Assembly: GCF_000420045.1 (NCBI RefSeq)
Contig: NZ_ATUE01000008.1
Location: 186,001-250,000, forward strand
DNA from: Perlucidibaca piscinae DSM 21586
Lineage (GTDB): Bacteria; Pseudomonadota; Gammaproteobacteria; Pseudomonadales; Moraxellaceae
Direction of reading: 5' to 3'
DNA length: 64,000 nucleotides
Positions 50,563-59,677 of the stretch are shown here, in pieces. A model generated the notes under the pieces. The model was not told the DNA's origin. It was given only the letters and a program-made list of their open reading frames with translations, and searched no databases. Every line of letters starts with the position of its first letter. Position 1 is the stretch's first letter. The position numbers were made by a program, and so were the translations under genes.

Positions 50563-53235
50563 TCACAGCAGCGTCTTGAGACGGTAGAGCAGGGCATGGG
50601 CATCGCGCGGGCTGAGCTGGTCGGGATCGACATCGCGCAGGCACAGTTCGACATCGCTGGGGCTGCGGGTGGCAAACAGATCGGGCTGATGGGTCACCGC
50701 GGTTTCCGGCATGCGTCCGCGGCGCCGGCTGGCCGTGTTGTCATGCCCTGTCGTGTCGGTCGCTGCAGCCGCTGTCGCGGCCGGCATGCCGGCTGCCGGG
50801 GTGGAGTCATGTTCGCTCAGGCGCAGGCTGACGCTCTGGGTTTCCAGCTGCCTCAGCTTGTCGCGGGCGGCGTCGATGACCGCCGCCGGAATCCCGGCAA
50901 GCTGGGCCACGGCGAGACCGTAGCTCTGGCTCGCGGGGCCGTCCTTGACGCTGTGCAGGAACACCACGCGGCCGTCGTGCTCGGCTGCCGACAGGTGCAC
51001 GTTGGCCACGCCGTCGAGCTGGTCAGCGAGGGCGGTGAGCTCGAAGTAGTGGGTCGCGAACAAGGTCAGCGCACGTCGCTCGCGGGCCAGCCAGGCAGCG
51101 GCGGCCCAGGCCAGCGACAGCCCGTCGAAGGTGCTGGTGCCGCGCCCGATCTCGTCCATGATCACCAGGCTGTCAGGGGTGGCGTTGTGCAGGATGTTGG
51201 CGGCCTCGGTCATCTCGACCATGAAGGTCGAGCGGCCGGAGGCAAGGTCGTCCGAGGAGCCGATGCGGGTGAAGATGCGGTCGACCGGACCGATGCGCGC
51301 GGCATCCGCAGGCACGTGGCTGCCGATGTGGGCAAGCAGCACGATGAGCGCGGCCTGGCGCATGTAGGTGGATTTGCCGCCCATGTTCGGGCCGGTGATC
51401 ACCAGCATGCGGCGCTGCGGGTCCAGATGCAGGTCGTTGGCAGTGAAGGGCTGGGTGATCATGCGTTCGACCACCGGGTGACGGCCGGCCCGGATCACCA
51501 GCCCAGGTTCGCTGCCCAAGGCAGGGCAGACCCAGTCCAGGGTGTCGGCGCGCTCCGCGAGGCAGGTCAGCACGTCCAGCTCGGCCAGTGCTTCGGTGAG
51601 CTGCTGCAGGGGCTGCAGGTCGTCGAGGATGGTGTCCAGCAGCTGCTCGTAGAGCTGCTTCTCGCGCGCCAGCGCTCGCGCCGACGCTGACAGCGCCTTG
51701 TCCTCGAAGGCCTTGAGCTCGGGCGTGATGTAGCGTTCCGCGTTCTTCAGGGTCTGACGCCGGATGAAATGCGCCGGAGCCTGTTCCGCCTGGCTGCGGC
51801 TGAGCTCGAAATAGTAGCCGCTGACCCGGTTGTAGCCGATCTTCAGGCCGGCAATGCCGCTGCGCTCGCGTTCCTGTGCCTCCAGCGCCAGCAGGTAGTC
51901 ACCGGCATTGGCGCTGATGCCGCGCAGCTCGTCGAGCTCGGCATCGAAGCCGTCGGCAAGCACGCCACCGTCACGCAGCACCACTGGCGGCGTATCCACC
52001 AGCGCCCGTTGCAGGGTCAGCGCCAGTGCCGGAAACGGCCGGATGGCGGCAGTCAGGGCCTGCAGTCGGAGGGCCTGGCGCGGCTGCAGCCAGCCGTTGA
52101 GGGCGGGCAGCAGGTGCAGGAGCTCGCGCAGCCGGGTCAGGTCGCGCGGCCGCGCTGTCCGCAGCGCCACCCGTGCCAGGATGCGCTCGCCATCGCCGGC
52201 TTCGGCCAGCCAGTCGCCGACGCTGTCCCAGCCGCGCTCCTCGATCAGCTCGGCGATGGCCTGCTGGCGCTGCCGCAGCACATCGTGAGCACGCAGCGGC
52301 TGGTGCAGCCAGCGCCGCAGCAGGCGGCTGCCCATCGGCGAGCGGGTCTGGTCGACGACGCTGGCCAGCGTGGCCTGGGTCTCGCCATGGACGTTCTGGG
52401 TGATTTCCAGATTGCGCCGGGTGGCGACGTCCATCTGCAGGATGTCGCGGGTGTTCTCCACCTGGATGCCGCGCAGATGCGGCAAGGCGCTGCGCTGGGT
52501 CTCGCGTGCGTAGCCGAGCAGGGCGCCCGCGGCGGTGATGGCAGCCGGCAGATCGTCGCAGCCGAAGCCCTTCAGGTCGTGCACCGCGAACTGCTGACAG
52601 AGCTGGCGGTAGGCGCTGTCGGCCTCGAAGTGCCAGGGCATGCGCGGGCGCAGACCACGCTGTTCGGCAAGCAGATCCTTCCAGCCGGCATCCTCGGGGT
52701 AGAGCAGCTCGGCCGGAGACAGCCGGGCCAGCTCGGCCTGCAGCAGCTCCTCGGTGGCGATCACCTGCAGGCGGAAGCGTCCGCCGGCCATGTCCAGCGT
52801 GGCCAGTCCCCACAGGCCGCGCTGCTGGCAGACGGCAGCCAGCAGCGTGTCGCGGCGCTCGTCGAGAAAGGCCTCGTCACTGACCGTGCCGGGCGTGACG
52901 ATGCGCGCCACCTGGCGCTCCATCGGTCCTTTCTGGGCGCCGGGCTCGCCGACCTGCTCGCAGACCACCACCGATTCGCCCTGGCGGATCAGCCGACCGA
53001 TGTAGTTCTCGGCGGCATGGTAGGGAATGCCGGCCATCGCGATCGGCTCGCCAGCGGACTTGCCGCGCTGGGTCAGGGTGATGTCGAGCAGGCGAGCAGC
53101 CTTCTTCGCGTCGTCGAAGAACAGCTCGTAGAAGTCGCCCATGCGGTAGAACACCAGCTCGTGCGGATGCTCGGCCTTGATGCGCAGGTACTGCTGCATC
53201 ATGGGGGTGTGGTCAGAGTAGGCGCTGTTTTCCAT
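50563..53235 (-). CDS. mutS: DNA mismatch repair protein MutS
   Basis: The 890-residue protein has the mismatch-recognition domain with Phe-x-Glu in FYRMGDFYELFFDDAKK (residues about 29-45), the connector and lever domains, and the ATPase with Walker A (VITGPNMGGKSTYMRQAALI), Walker B (SLVIMDEIGRGTSTFDG) and signature segments. The N-terminus matches E. coli MutS around TPMMQQYLRIKAEHP, which supports ATG 53235 although no clear Shine-Dalgarno is visible. Confidence 0.98.
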   Translation of the reverse strand: MENSAYSDHTPMMQQYLRIKAEHPHELVFYRMGDFYELFFDDAKKAARLLDITLTQRGKSAGEPIAMAGIPYHAAENYIGRLIRQGESVVVCEQVGEPGAQKGPMERQVARIVTPGTVSDEAFLDERRDTLLAAVCQQRGLWGLATLDMAGGRFRLQVIATEELLQAELARLSPAELLYPEDAGWKDLLAEQRGLRPRMPWHFEADSAYRQLCQQFAVHDLKGFGCDDLPAAITAAGALLGYARETQRSALPHLRGIQVENTRDILQMDVATRRNLEITQNVHGETQATLASVVDQTRSPMGSRLLRRWLHQPLRAHDVLRQRQQAIAELIEERGWDSVGDWLAEAGDGERILARVALRTARPRDLTRLRELLHLLPALNGWLQPRQALRLQALTAAIRPFPALALTLQRALVDTPPVVLRDGGVLADGFDAELDELRGISANAGDYLLALEAQERERSGIAGLKIGYNRVSGYYFELSRSQAEQAPAHFIRRQTLKNAERYITPELKAFEDKALSASARALAREKQLYEQLLDTILDDLQPLQQLTEALAELDVLTCLAERADTLDWVCPALGSEPGLVIRAGRHPVVERMITQPFTANDLHLDPQRRMLVITGPNMGGKSTYMRQAALIVLLAHIGSHVPADAARIGPVDRIFTRIGSSDDLASGRSTFMVEMTEAANILHNATPDSLVIMDEIGRGTSTFDGLSLAWAAAAWLARERRALTLFATHYFELTALADQLDGVANVHLSAAEHDGRVVFLHSVKDGPASQSYGLAVAQLAGIPAAVIDAARDKLRQLETQSVSLRLSEHDSTPAAGMPAATAAAATDTTGHDNTASRRRGRMPETAVTHQPDLFATRSPSDVELCLRDVDPDQLSPRDAHALLYRLKTLL

Positions 53236-53616
53236 TTAAACCAATCACGTGTTGTCAGAGGCTGGCGCTTGGGGCATTCGCGGTTGGCTGCCTGCATCGA
53301 GCAGGCATTATGGCGCATCTGGTTAGCGATGACGGCCACGTTTCATCGCCACCCGGCAGGCGTGCTCAGATTCCGAGCAGAATTTCCGTGACAAATCCGA
53401 GCACATGACTGATTGGTCATGTAATGTTTGCTTGTGGTTTATTTTTAATACATTAAAAACAACAACTTGAGTTTCTTGTGATGTGCTCATTCAGTCTGAT
53501 CTGATCCGAATTGTTTCCGGACGAGTGTTCAATTTACGATGACATCGTTGACTGTAACCGTTATCGCTGAACATATGCGCGCCCATGTCGGGCGCATCGT
53601 CGACGAGGGATCTGCC
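53236..53616. other. Intergenic region with palindromes, mutS / hydrolase
   Basis: This 381-base gap holds divergent promoters for mutS and the PF10118 operon. It contains a seven-base inverted repeat (ACATGAC-N6-GTCATGT, 53403-53422) resembling a TetR-type operator, and an A/T palindrome TTTTTAAT-AC-ATTAAAAA at 53442-53459. The A/T content is much higher than in the flanking genes. No ORF beyond an upstream extension of the hydrolase is convincing. Confidence 0.45.
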
Positions 53617-54543
53617 ATGTCTGCCACCGTGATCAACCTGCCACTCAGCACTGCCCGGCTGCCGCTTGATGTGCCCGTCCGGCACATGACCTTCGATTTC
53701 GATCCGGAGCGGGCCGATGACCGCTTCTACCTGCGCGCCGAGCTGGCCAGCGCCTATTTCGAGGCATTGTCGATCTTCCTGACTTTTGGCGAAGACCTGG
53801 TCATCGACACGGCACGCCATCATCGCGACCTGCTCACGAATCAGGAGCTGAAACGTCGCGTCACCGTGCTGATCGGTCAGGAGGCCATCCACTCCCGCGT
53901 GCACAACGAGTGGAATGACGTGCTTGCCAGGCACAAGTTCCCGGTGCCGCTGTACCGCTTCCTCGGCGGCAAGGTCTTCGAGTACGGCTTCAACCGCTTT
54001 CCGCAGCCGCTCAAGCTGTCGATGATGGCCGGCATCGAGCATTTCACCGCCGTGCTTGCCGAATTCATGATGAAACACGAAGAGAACTTCTTCCAGTCCG
54101 ATGACGAGAAGCAGCGCGCCCTGTGGATGTGGCACATGCTGGAGGAGTCCGAGCACAAGGACATTGCCTATGACGTCTACCAGACCCTGAATGGCAGCTA
54201 CCCGCTGCGCGTGGCCGGATTCCTGATCGCGGCGATCACCATCGTGGCCCTGGTGCCGTTCGCGGCCACGCTGATTCCGGTCATCCGGCGCCCGGCCAAC
54301 CTGCTCAGCCCGGATTACTGGCGGGACGTGAAGCGCAGTGCCGCTCTGCTGTTCGGCGGCAGGAACGGCGTCTATGGCAGCAGCATGGCGCACATCCTGG
54401 ACTACCTGCGTCCGGACTTTCATCCCAACGACCACGACACCAGCAACTACATCGCCTATTACCGGCAGCGCCTCCTGCATCCGGTGCACGGCCTCCTGAC
54501 CCCTTACCTGGATCGTGAGTTCATGCCGGCGCTGCGGGCCTGA
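53617..54543 (+). CDS. Metal-dependent hydrolase of the PF10118 family (308 aa)
   Basis: The protein carries the histidine and glutamate pattern of the PF10118 family, which resembles di-iron helical proteins: SIFLTFGEDLVIDTARHH, GQEAIHSRVHNEWNDVL, GIEHFTAVLAEFM and HMLEESEHKDIAYDVY. One hydrophobic hairpin follows (FLIAAITIVALVPFAATLIP). ATG 53617 is selected by GAGGGA at a good distance; the frame also opens 26 codons upstream. This family is commonly found beside SDR and monooxygenase genes in lipid or hydrocarbon users, as here. The reaction is not established. Confidence 0.88.
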   Translation: MSATVINLPLSTARLPLDVPVRHMTFDFDPERADDRFYLRAELASAYFEALSIFLTFGEDLVIDTARHHRDLLTNQELKRRVTVLIGQEAIHSRVHNEWNDVLARHKFPVPLYRFLGGKVFEYGFNRFPQPLKLSMMAGIEHFTAVLAEFMMKHEENFFQSDDEKQRALWMWHMLEESEHKDIAYDVYQTLNGSYPLRVAGFLIAAITIVALVPFAATLIPVIRRPANLLSPDYWRDVKRSAALLFGGRNGVYGSSMAHILDYLRPDFHPNDHDTSNYIAYYRQRLLHPVHGLLTPYLDREFMPALRA

Positions 54544-54580
54544 TCCGGACTTCCCATCGCGACAACGAGAACGACATTTC

Positions 54581-55417
54581 ATGATGAATTTTCTTAGGAA
54601 GCGTGCCGCCAGGCCCAGTCACGGGGCCTTTGCGGTGGTCACTGGCGCCGGCAGCGGCATCGGCCGCAGCTTTGCCCTCGAGCTGACGCGTCGCGGCGGC
54701 ACCGTGCTCTGTGTCGACATCAATCTCGAGGCGGCCCGCGAGACCGTGCGCCTGATCGAGGCCATGGGGGGCAGGGCTGCTGCCATGACCTGTGACGTGG
54801 GCAGCGCCGAGGCCGTGAAGGCCCTGTCGGAGCAGGCTGAAGGCCTGCTCGCGCATCCGGTCACCCTGCTCATCAACAACGCCGGTGTCGGGCTCGGCGG
54901 CAAGTTCGAGGATGTCTCGCTGGATGACTGGCAGTGGTGCATGAACGTCAACCTGTGGGGCGTCATCCACGGCTGCCACTATTTCGTGCCGGGCTTCCAG
55001 CGTGCCGGTGGCGGCGCCATCATCAACGTGGCCTCCGCCGCCTCCTACACGGCAGCGCCGGAAATGAGCGCCTACAACGTCACCAAGGCCGGGGTGCGGG
55101 CGTTGTCCGAGACCCTCTACGCCGAGCTCAAGAAGGACAACATCCGCGTCAACGTGCTCTGTCCGACCCTGGTGCCCACGAACATCATCAAGAACGGCCG
55201 CATTCCGGGACGCTATTCCGGTCTCGCTGACCACGCCCTGATGAACTACGCCATGACCACCAGTGACGAGGTCGCCGCCCTGACCCTGGACCGCCTCGAT
55301 CGCGGCGAGCTCTACACCACGCCGCAGATCGACGCCAAGCTGTTCTGGCTTATGAAGCGGGCCTCGCCCAATCTCTATGCCGACTTCCTCGGCTTTTCCT
55401 ACCGCTTTCTGAAATGA
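54581..55417 (+). CDS. Short-chain dehydrogenase/reductase (278 aa)
   Basis: A classical SDR: cofactor motif VVTGAGSGIGRSFALEL (about residues 18-34), aspartate for NAD preference in LCVDINLEAA, NNAGVG near residue 105, the Ser in NVASAASYTAAPE and the catalytic YNVTKAG. The second gene of a three-gene operon, 37 bases after the hydrolase and 16 before the monooxygenase. It could form the ketone or alcohol substrate of the latter, which is inference. Confidence 0.9.
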   Translation: MMNFLRKRAARPSHGAFAVVTGAGSGIGRSFALELTRRGGTVLCVDINLEAARETVRLIEAMGGRAAAMTCDVGSAEAVKALSEQAEGLLAHPVTLLINNAGVGLGGKFEDVSLDDWQWCMNVNLWGVIHGCHYFVPGFQRAGGGAIINVASAASYTAAPEMSAYNVTKAGVRALSETLYAELKKDNIRVNVLCPTLVPTNIIKNGRIPGRYSGLADHALMNYAMTTSDEVAALTLDRLDRGELYTTPQIDAKLFWLMKRASPNLYADFLGFSYRFLK

Positions 55418-55433
55418 GCAACGGAGTGTTCTC

Positions 55434-56951
55434 GTGACCGATCACACGCAAGCCACGTCCGGCATCGATGCCGGACGCATCCATGAGGTCTTCATCGTCG
55501 GTGCCGGCATTTCCGGCATCGCGGCCGCCATCCGCCTGCAGGAGGCCGGTCACGACGACGTCGTGATCATCGAGCGTGCCAGCCGCGTCGGCGGCACCTG
55601 GCGCGAGAACACCTATCCCGGCTGCGGCTGCGACGTGCCATCCTCGCTGTACTCGTTCTCGTTCTTCCCCAGCAGCCGCTGGAGCCGCCTGTTCGCCAAG
55701 CAGCCCGAGATCCTCGATTACCTCGAGGAGGTCGCCGACCACTACGGCGTGACGCCGCGCATCCGCTTCAACACCGCGCTGGAGCAGGCGGCTTGGGACG
55801 AGTCGCGTCAGCTCTGGGTGCTGGACACCAGCGCCGGCCAGCAGCTGGCACGCACCGTGATCTTTGCTACCGGCCCCATCACCGAGGCGCAGATTCCGGC
55901 GATTCCGGGGCTGGATGGCTTCACCGGCGAGATGTTCCATTCCGCACGCTGGAACCATGATCTGGATCTGACCGGGAAGCGTGTTGCCGTCATCGGCACC
56001 GGTGCCTCGGCCATCCAGTTCGTGCCCGAGATCCAGCCCAAGGTGGCGTCACTGCTGGTGTTCCAGCGTACCGCGCCGTGGGTGCTGCCGAAGCCGGACC
56101 TGCCGCTGGGCGACACCGCCAAGGGTTTGATCGCGCGCTACCCCGCCATCCAGCAGCGCTGGCGCCAGACCATCTCGACGGCACTCAATGCCATCAACTT
56201 TGGTCTGCGCAATCCCGAGGTGCTGAAGCCGGTGAGCGCGCTGGCGCGCCAGCTGCTGCGTCTTCAGATCCAGGATCCCGCGCTGCGTCGTGCAGTGACT
56301 CCGGACTTCACCCTGGGTTGCAAGCGCATCCTGTTCGCCAACAACTACTATCCTGCGCTGCAGGCGGACAACACCCGGCTGATTCCTCACGGCCTGGTCG
56401 CGGTCGAGGGCAATGCCGTGGTCGCCGCCAACGGCGAGCGTCACGAGGTCGATGTCATCATCTGGGGTACCGGTTTCGAGGTCTCGCACCCCCCCATCGG
56501 ACGCCGCGTCATTGACGCCAACGGCCGGCGCCTGTCAGACCGCTGGAAGGACTCGTCGCCGGAGGCCTATCTGGGCACCAGCCTGGCGGATGTGCCCAAT
56601 GCCTTCCTGATGCTCGGTCCCAACGTGCTGGTCTATGACTCCTTCATCGGTCTGGCCGAGGCGCAGCTCGACTACATCGTGGATGCGCTGGGCAAGCTCA
56701 AGGCCCGCCATGTCAGCCGCTACACCATCCGTCCCGACGTGCTGGCCGCGCACAACGTCCGGGTCCAGGAACAGCTGCAGGGCACGGTGTTCAACAGCGG
56801 CGGCTGCCGCAGCTACTACCTCGATGCCAACGGCCGGAACTTCGCCGCCTGGCCATGGTCGCTGGCCGAGCTCAAGCGTCGCCTCAGCCGCTTCGAGCCG
56901 GCCGAGTACGAACTCGAGCTGTTTGGCGAGGGCGCGCGCACGGCGGCCTGA
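55434..56951 (+). CDS. Flavin-containing monooxygenase, Baeyer-Villiger type (505 aa)
   Basis: Two Rossmann motifs are present (VGAGISGIAAAIRLQEAGHD near 22-41 and VIGTGASAIQFVPEI further on) and between them the Baeyer-Villiger fingerprint FTGEMFHSARW. The GGTWRENTYPGCGCDVPS segment is typical of the group including EthA-like enzymes. It should insert oxygen next to ketones or oxidise heteroatoms using NADPH and FAD. GTG 55434 is the likely start, 16 bases after the SDR. Confidence 0.92.
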   Translation: MTDHTQATSGIDAGRIHEVFIVGAGISGIAAAIRLQEAGHDDVVIIERASRVGGTWRENTYPGCGCDVPSSLYSFSFFPSSRWSRLFAKQPEILDYLEEVADHYGVTPRIRFNTALEQAAWDESRQLWVLDTSAGQQLARTVIFATGPITEAQIPAIPGLDGFTGEMFHSARWNHDLDLTGKRVAVIGTGASAIQFVPEIQPKVASLLVFQRTAPWVLPKPDLPLGDTAKGLIARYPAIQQRWRQTISTALNAINFGLRNPEVLKPVSALARQLLRLQIQDPALRRAVTPDFTLGCKRILFANNYYPALQADNTRLIPHGLVAVEGNAVVAANGERHEVDVIIWGTGFEVSHPPIGRRVIDANGRRLSDRWKDSSPEAYLGTSLADVPNAFLMLGPNVLVYDSFIGLAEAQLDYIVDALGKLKARHVSRYTIRPDVLAAHNVRVQEQLQGTVFNSGGCRSYYLDANGRNFAAWPWSLAELKRRLSRFEPAEYELELFGEGARTAA

Positions 56952-56963
56952 GCACGCGCTCAG

Positions 56964-58382
56964 CTACCGCCTTCCGGCCGGCAGCGGCATGGCCGGAAGG
57001 CGCGTGCGTCCGAGCACGGCACCCAGCAGCAGCCGGTAGCTGTCCTTGTCCAGCACCGGCTCAGGCCCGTCGGCTGCACGCTGGCAAAGCGCTTCCGGGG
57101 TGTCGGCACTGGCCAGCCAGCACCAGTTGTCGACCAGGTGGTATTCACGCCGGTCGTGCTCCGGATTGTGCTCCTCGAGAATCACCGGGCCCTCGTGCGG
57201 CCAGGTCTTCAGCGCCTGTTCAGCCAGTGCCTGCATCAGTCGCAGGTTGTGCGCCGTGCTGCTCTCGCTGCCATCGCACCAGCCCCGGCAGCGCTTCAGC
57301 TGGCGTGACGGGCAGGGGCGCGACTGCCGGCGCTCCAGACCCAGCACGTAGTCGCAGAGCCCCTGTGCCGGCGCCAGCTCGCGCAGCACACGCGTGGCCG
57401 CGGCGCGGGAGGCGAACAGGCCGTACAGACGTCCGCCCTGACGCAGTGCATCACCGTCTACCACCACGGGGTGCAGCAGGCCGTCGCTGTCTTCACGCAA
57501 CTGCAGCGACAGCAGCCGGCCCTGCCGGCGCAGCCGCCGGTTGTGCAGCGGTTGCAGCTGCTTGACGTAGCGGGCTTCACGCAGCAGCGCTCCGAGTTCG
57601 CCGGCCGTGGTTTCCCAGGTGATGTCGCGCACCTGCTGGGACAGCCGCATTTCCCGGCTGTCGCGCAGATCGGCCTGGAAATGGCTGAGCACGCGCTGGC
57701 GCAGGTCGCGTGCCTTGCCCACGTAGAGCAGTCCGGCTTCGCCATGAAAGAAGTACACGCCGGGGCATTCCGGCAGGCGCTGTGCCAGGTCGGCGTCGAG
57801 GTAGGGCGGCAGGACGCTGTTCCGGCCGAGGGCCTTCACTGCCGACCGCACGGCCTCGCAGCCACGCCCGGCCTCGGCAGCCTGCAGAAAGGCGAACACG
57901 GCGCGGGCATCGTCGAGAGCGCGGTGGCGCTGCGTGATGGCGATGCCGTGGCGCTCGGCGATGGCATCCAGACCATGCCGGCGCTGGTCCGGGTAGAGGG
58001 CGCGCGACAACCGCACCGTGCACAGCGTGCGCGGCTGGAAGCGGCGTCCGCAGCGGGCGAATTCGGCCTTCAGGAAGCCGTAGTCGAAGCGCGCATGGTG
58101 CGCGACCAGCGTGCGTCCGTCGAGCAGCTCGGCGAGTTCGTCCGCGAGATCGGCAAAGCGGGAAGCACTGGCCAGCATGGCATCGTCGATGCCGGTCAGG
58201 CGGGTGATGAAGGCTGGCAGCGCCACGTCCGGCTGCACCAGCCGGGACCATTCGCGCACGCCATCCTCATCGACCAGCAGCACGCCGATCTCGGTGATGC
58301 GGTCACGGTCGGCACGGCCGCCGCTGGTTTCCAGATCGAGGATGGCGAGTGCCTGGGGTGCCAGGGCGGGCAGTGGATGCAT
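56964..58382 (-). CDS. DnaQ-like exonuclease fused to a UvrC/Cho-type GIY-YIG nuclease (472 aa)
   Basis: Residues 1-180 form a DEDDh 3'-5' exonuclease: ILDLETSGG (motif I), HHARFDYGFLKAEF (motif II) and HRALDDARAVFAFL (motif III). From about residue 205 there is a GIY-YIG domain (CPGVYFFHGEAGLLYVGKA then RVLSHF), like the N-terminal nuclease of UvrC or Cho, followed by a region with a cysteine cluster. Such fusions are known in mycobacteria and some Proteobacteria and are taken as excision-repair nucleases. It begins 18 bases after umuC, so it should be induced with the SOS operon. Confidence 0.9.
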   Translation of the reverse strand: MHPLPALAPQALAILDLETSGGRADRDRITEIGVLLVDEDGVREWSRLVQPDVALPAFITRLTGIDDAMLASASRFADLADELAELLDGRTLVAHHARFDYGFLKAEFARCGRRFQPRTLCTVRLSRALYPDQRRHGLDAIAERHGIAITQRHRALDDARAVFAFLQAAEAGRGCEAVRSAVKALGRNSVLPPYLDADLAQRLPECPGVYFFHGEAGLLYVGKARDLRQRVLSHFQADLRDSREMRLSQQVRDITWETTAGELGALLREARYVKQLQPLHNRRLRRQGRLLSLQLREDSDGLLHPVVVDGDALRQGGRLYGLFASRAAATRVLRELAPAQGLCDYVLGLERRQSRPCPSRQLKRCRGWCDGSESSTAHNLRLMQALAEQALKTWPHEGPVILEEHNPEHDRREYHLVDNWCWLASADTPEALCQRAADGPEPVLDKDSYRLLLGAVLGRTRLPAMPLPAGRR

Positions 58383-58400
58383 TAGTGTCCTCGCGGGCTG

Positions 58401-59672
58401 TCAATCGCACCAGGCCACCGGGAGTTCGTCCCAGCAGGTGGTGTAGCGCGGCGAGCGCTGGCGCACACGCATTTCCCAGCGCGGGTCGAGATCGCAGGCC
58501 GCGAGATGCAGGGTGCCGCGTCCGTGCTGCCGGTTGACCCGGTCCATGAGCTGCATCAGCTGCTGGCGGCGCGGGCTGTCGCCGGCAGCGAACAGGTCGG
58601 GCTGCACCCGGCTTGCCGGCACCAGCGCGGTCAGCATGATGCCGCACTTGTGGTAGTTCAGACCGGGCTGGAACAGCGCGTCCAGACCGGCCAGCGCAGC
58701 GCGTGACAGCAGCATGGTGTCGGCACTGGGAAAAGCCAATGGCACAAGCGTGGTGCGCCGGAACGGGATGTCCTGCGGCCGGAACGGGTTGCTGCGCAGC
58801 ATGACGTGGACATGCTGGGCCAGGCTGCCCTGGGCGCGCAGCTTCTCGGCGGCCCGGCTGACGTGATGGGCGATGGCGGCGCGTATCGGCGCGAGGTCAC
58901 GCAGCACCGTCCCGAAGGAGCGCGAGGCCAGGATCATCTGGCGCTCGGCCTCGACCTCATGCAGCGCCAGGCAGGATTCGCCATTGAGCTCGCGTACTGT
59001 CTTTTCCAGCACGATGCCGTAGCGTCGCCGTATGCGCAGGCTGTCGGCGTCGCGCAGATCCAGCGCGGTACGGATGCGGTCCTGCGCCAGACGCTCGGCC
59101 AGACGCGCACCCACGCCCCAGACGGTGTTCACCGGCTGGCTCGCGAGCAGGGCGGTCAGCCGGCTTTCGGGCAGGTTGCCGAGCGGGCAGACACCGTCCC
59201 AGACAGCCTGCTTCTTGGCCAGGTGGTTGGCGAACTTGGCCAGGGTCTTGCTGCGCGCGATGCCGATCCCGCAGCTGATCTTGACGCGCCGTCGCAGGTC
59301 GTCGCGCAGCTGGCGTGCATGGGCAACCGGATCGGCCACGCCGTCGAGATCGACGAAGCTCTCGTCGATGGAGTAGCTCTCCACGCGCGGACAGGCGTCC
59401 TGCAGCACGCTCAGCATGCGTGCCGACATGTCGCCGTAGAGCGTGTAGTTGGATGACCGGATGACCACGCCATGGTCGGCACAGACCGTGCGCCATTCAT
59501 GGATGGGCGCGCCCATGGGAATGCCCAGCGCCTTGGCCTCCGCCGAGCGCGCCACGATGCAGCCGTCGTTGTTGGACAGCACCACCAGCGGTCGTCCGGC
59601 CAGCGCCGGCGCGAAGATGGTCTCGCAGGTGGCGTAGAAGTTGTTGGCGTCGACCAGGGCCACGCAGCTCAT
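58401..59672 (-). CDS. umuC: DNA polymerase V catalytic subunit UmuC
   Basis: A Y-family translesion polymerase of 423 residues. Catalytic carboxylates lie in ALVDANNFYATCETIF (residues about 5-20) and in SYSIDESFVDLDG (about 100-112); the steric region reads VVLSNNDGCIVARS. The helix-hairpin-helix (VWGVGARLAERL) and little-finger domain follow. It begins five bases after umuD and forms pol V with cleaved UmuD dimers. Confidence 0.96.
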   Translation of the reverse strand: MSCVALVDANNFYATCETIFAPALAGRPLVVLSNNDGCIVARSAEAKALGIPMGAPIHEWRTVCADHGVVIRSSNYTLYGDMSARMLSVLQDACPRVESYSIDESFVDLDGVADPVAHARQLRDDLRRRVKISCGIGIARSKTLAKFANHLAKKQAVWDGVCPLGNLPESRLTALLASQPVNTVWGVGARLAERLAQDRIRTALDLRDADSLRIRRRYGIVLEKTVRELNGESCLALHEVEAERQMILASRSFGTVLRDLAPIRAAIAHHVSRAAEKLRAQGSLAQHVHVMLRSNPFRPQDIPFRRTTLVPLAFPSADTMLLSRAALAGLDALFQPGLNYHKCGIMLTALVPASRVQPDLFAAGDSPRRQQLMQLMDRVNRQHGRGTLHLAACDLDPRWEMRVRQRSPRYTTCWDELPVAWCD

Positions 59673-59677
59673 GGCGG

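Noticed and set aside
53442..53459. A/T palindrome as an intrinsic terminator for mutS or the hydrolase operon
   Set aside because: It lies upstream of both genes, has no GC stem, and cannot serve as their terminator.
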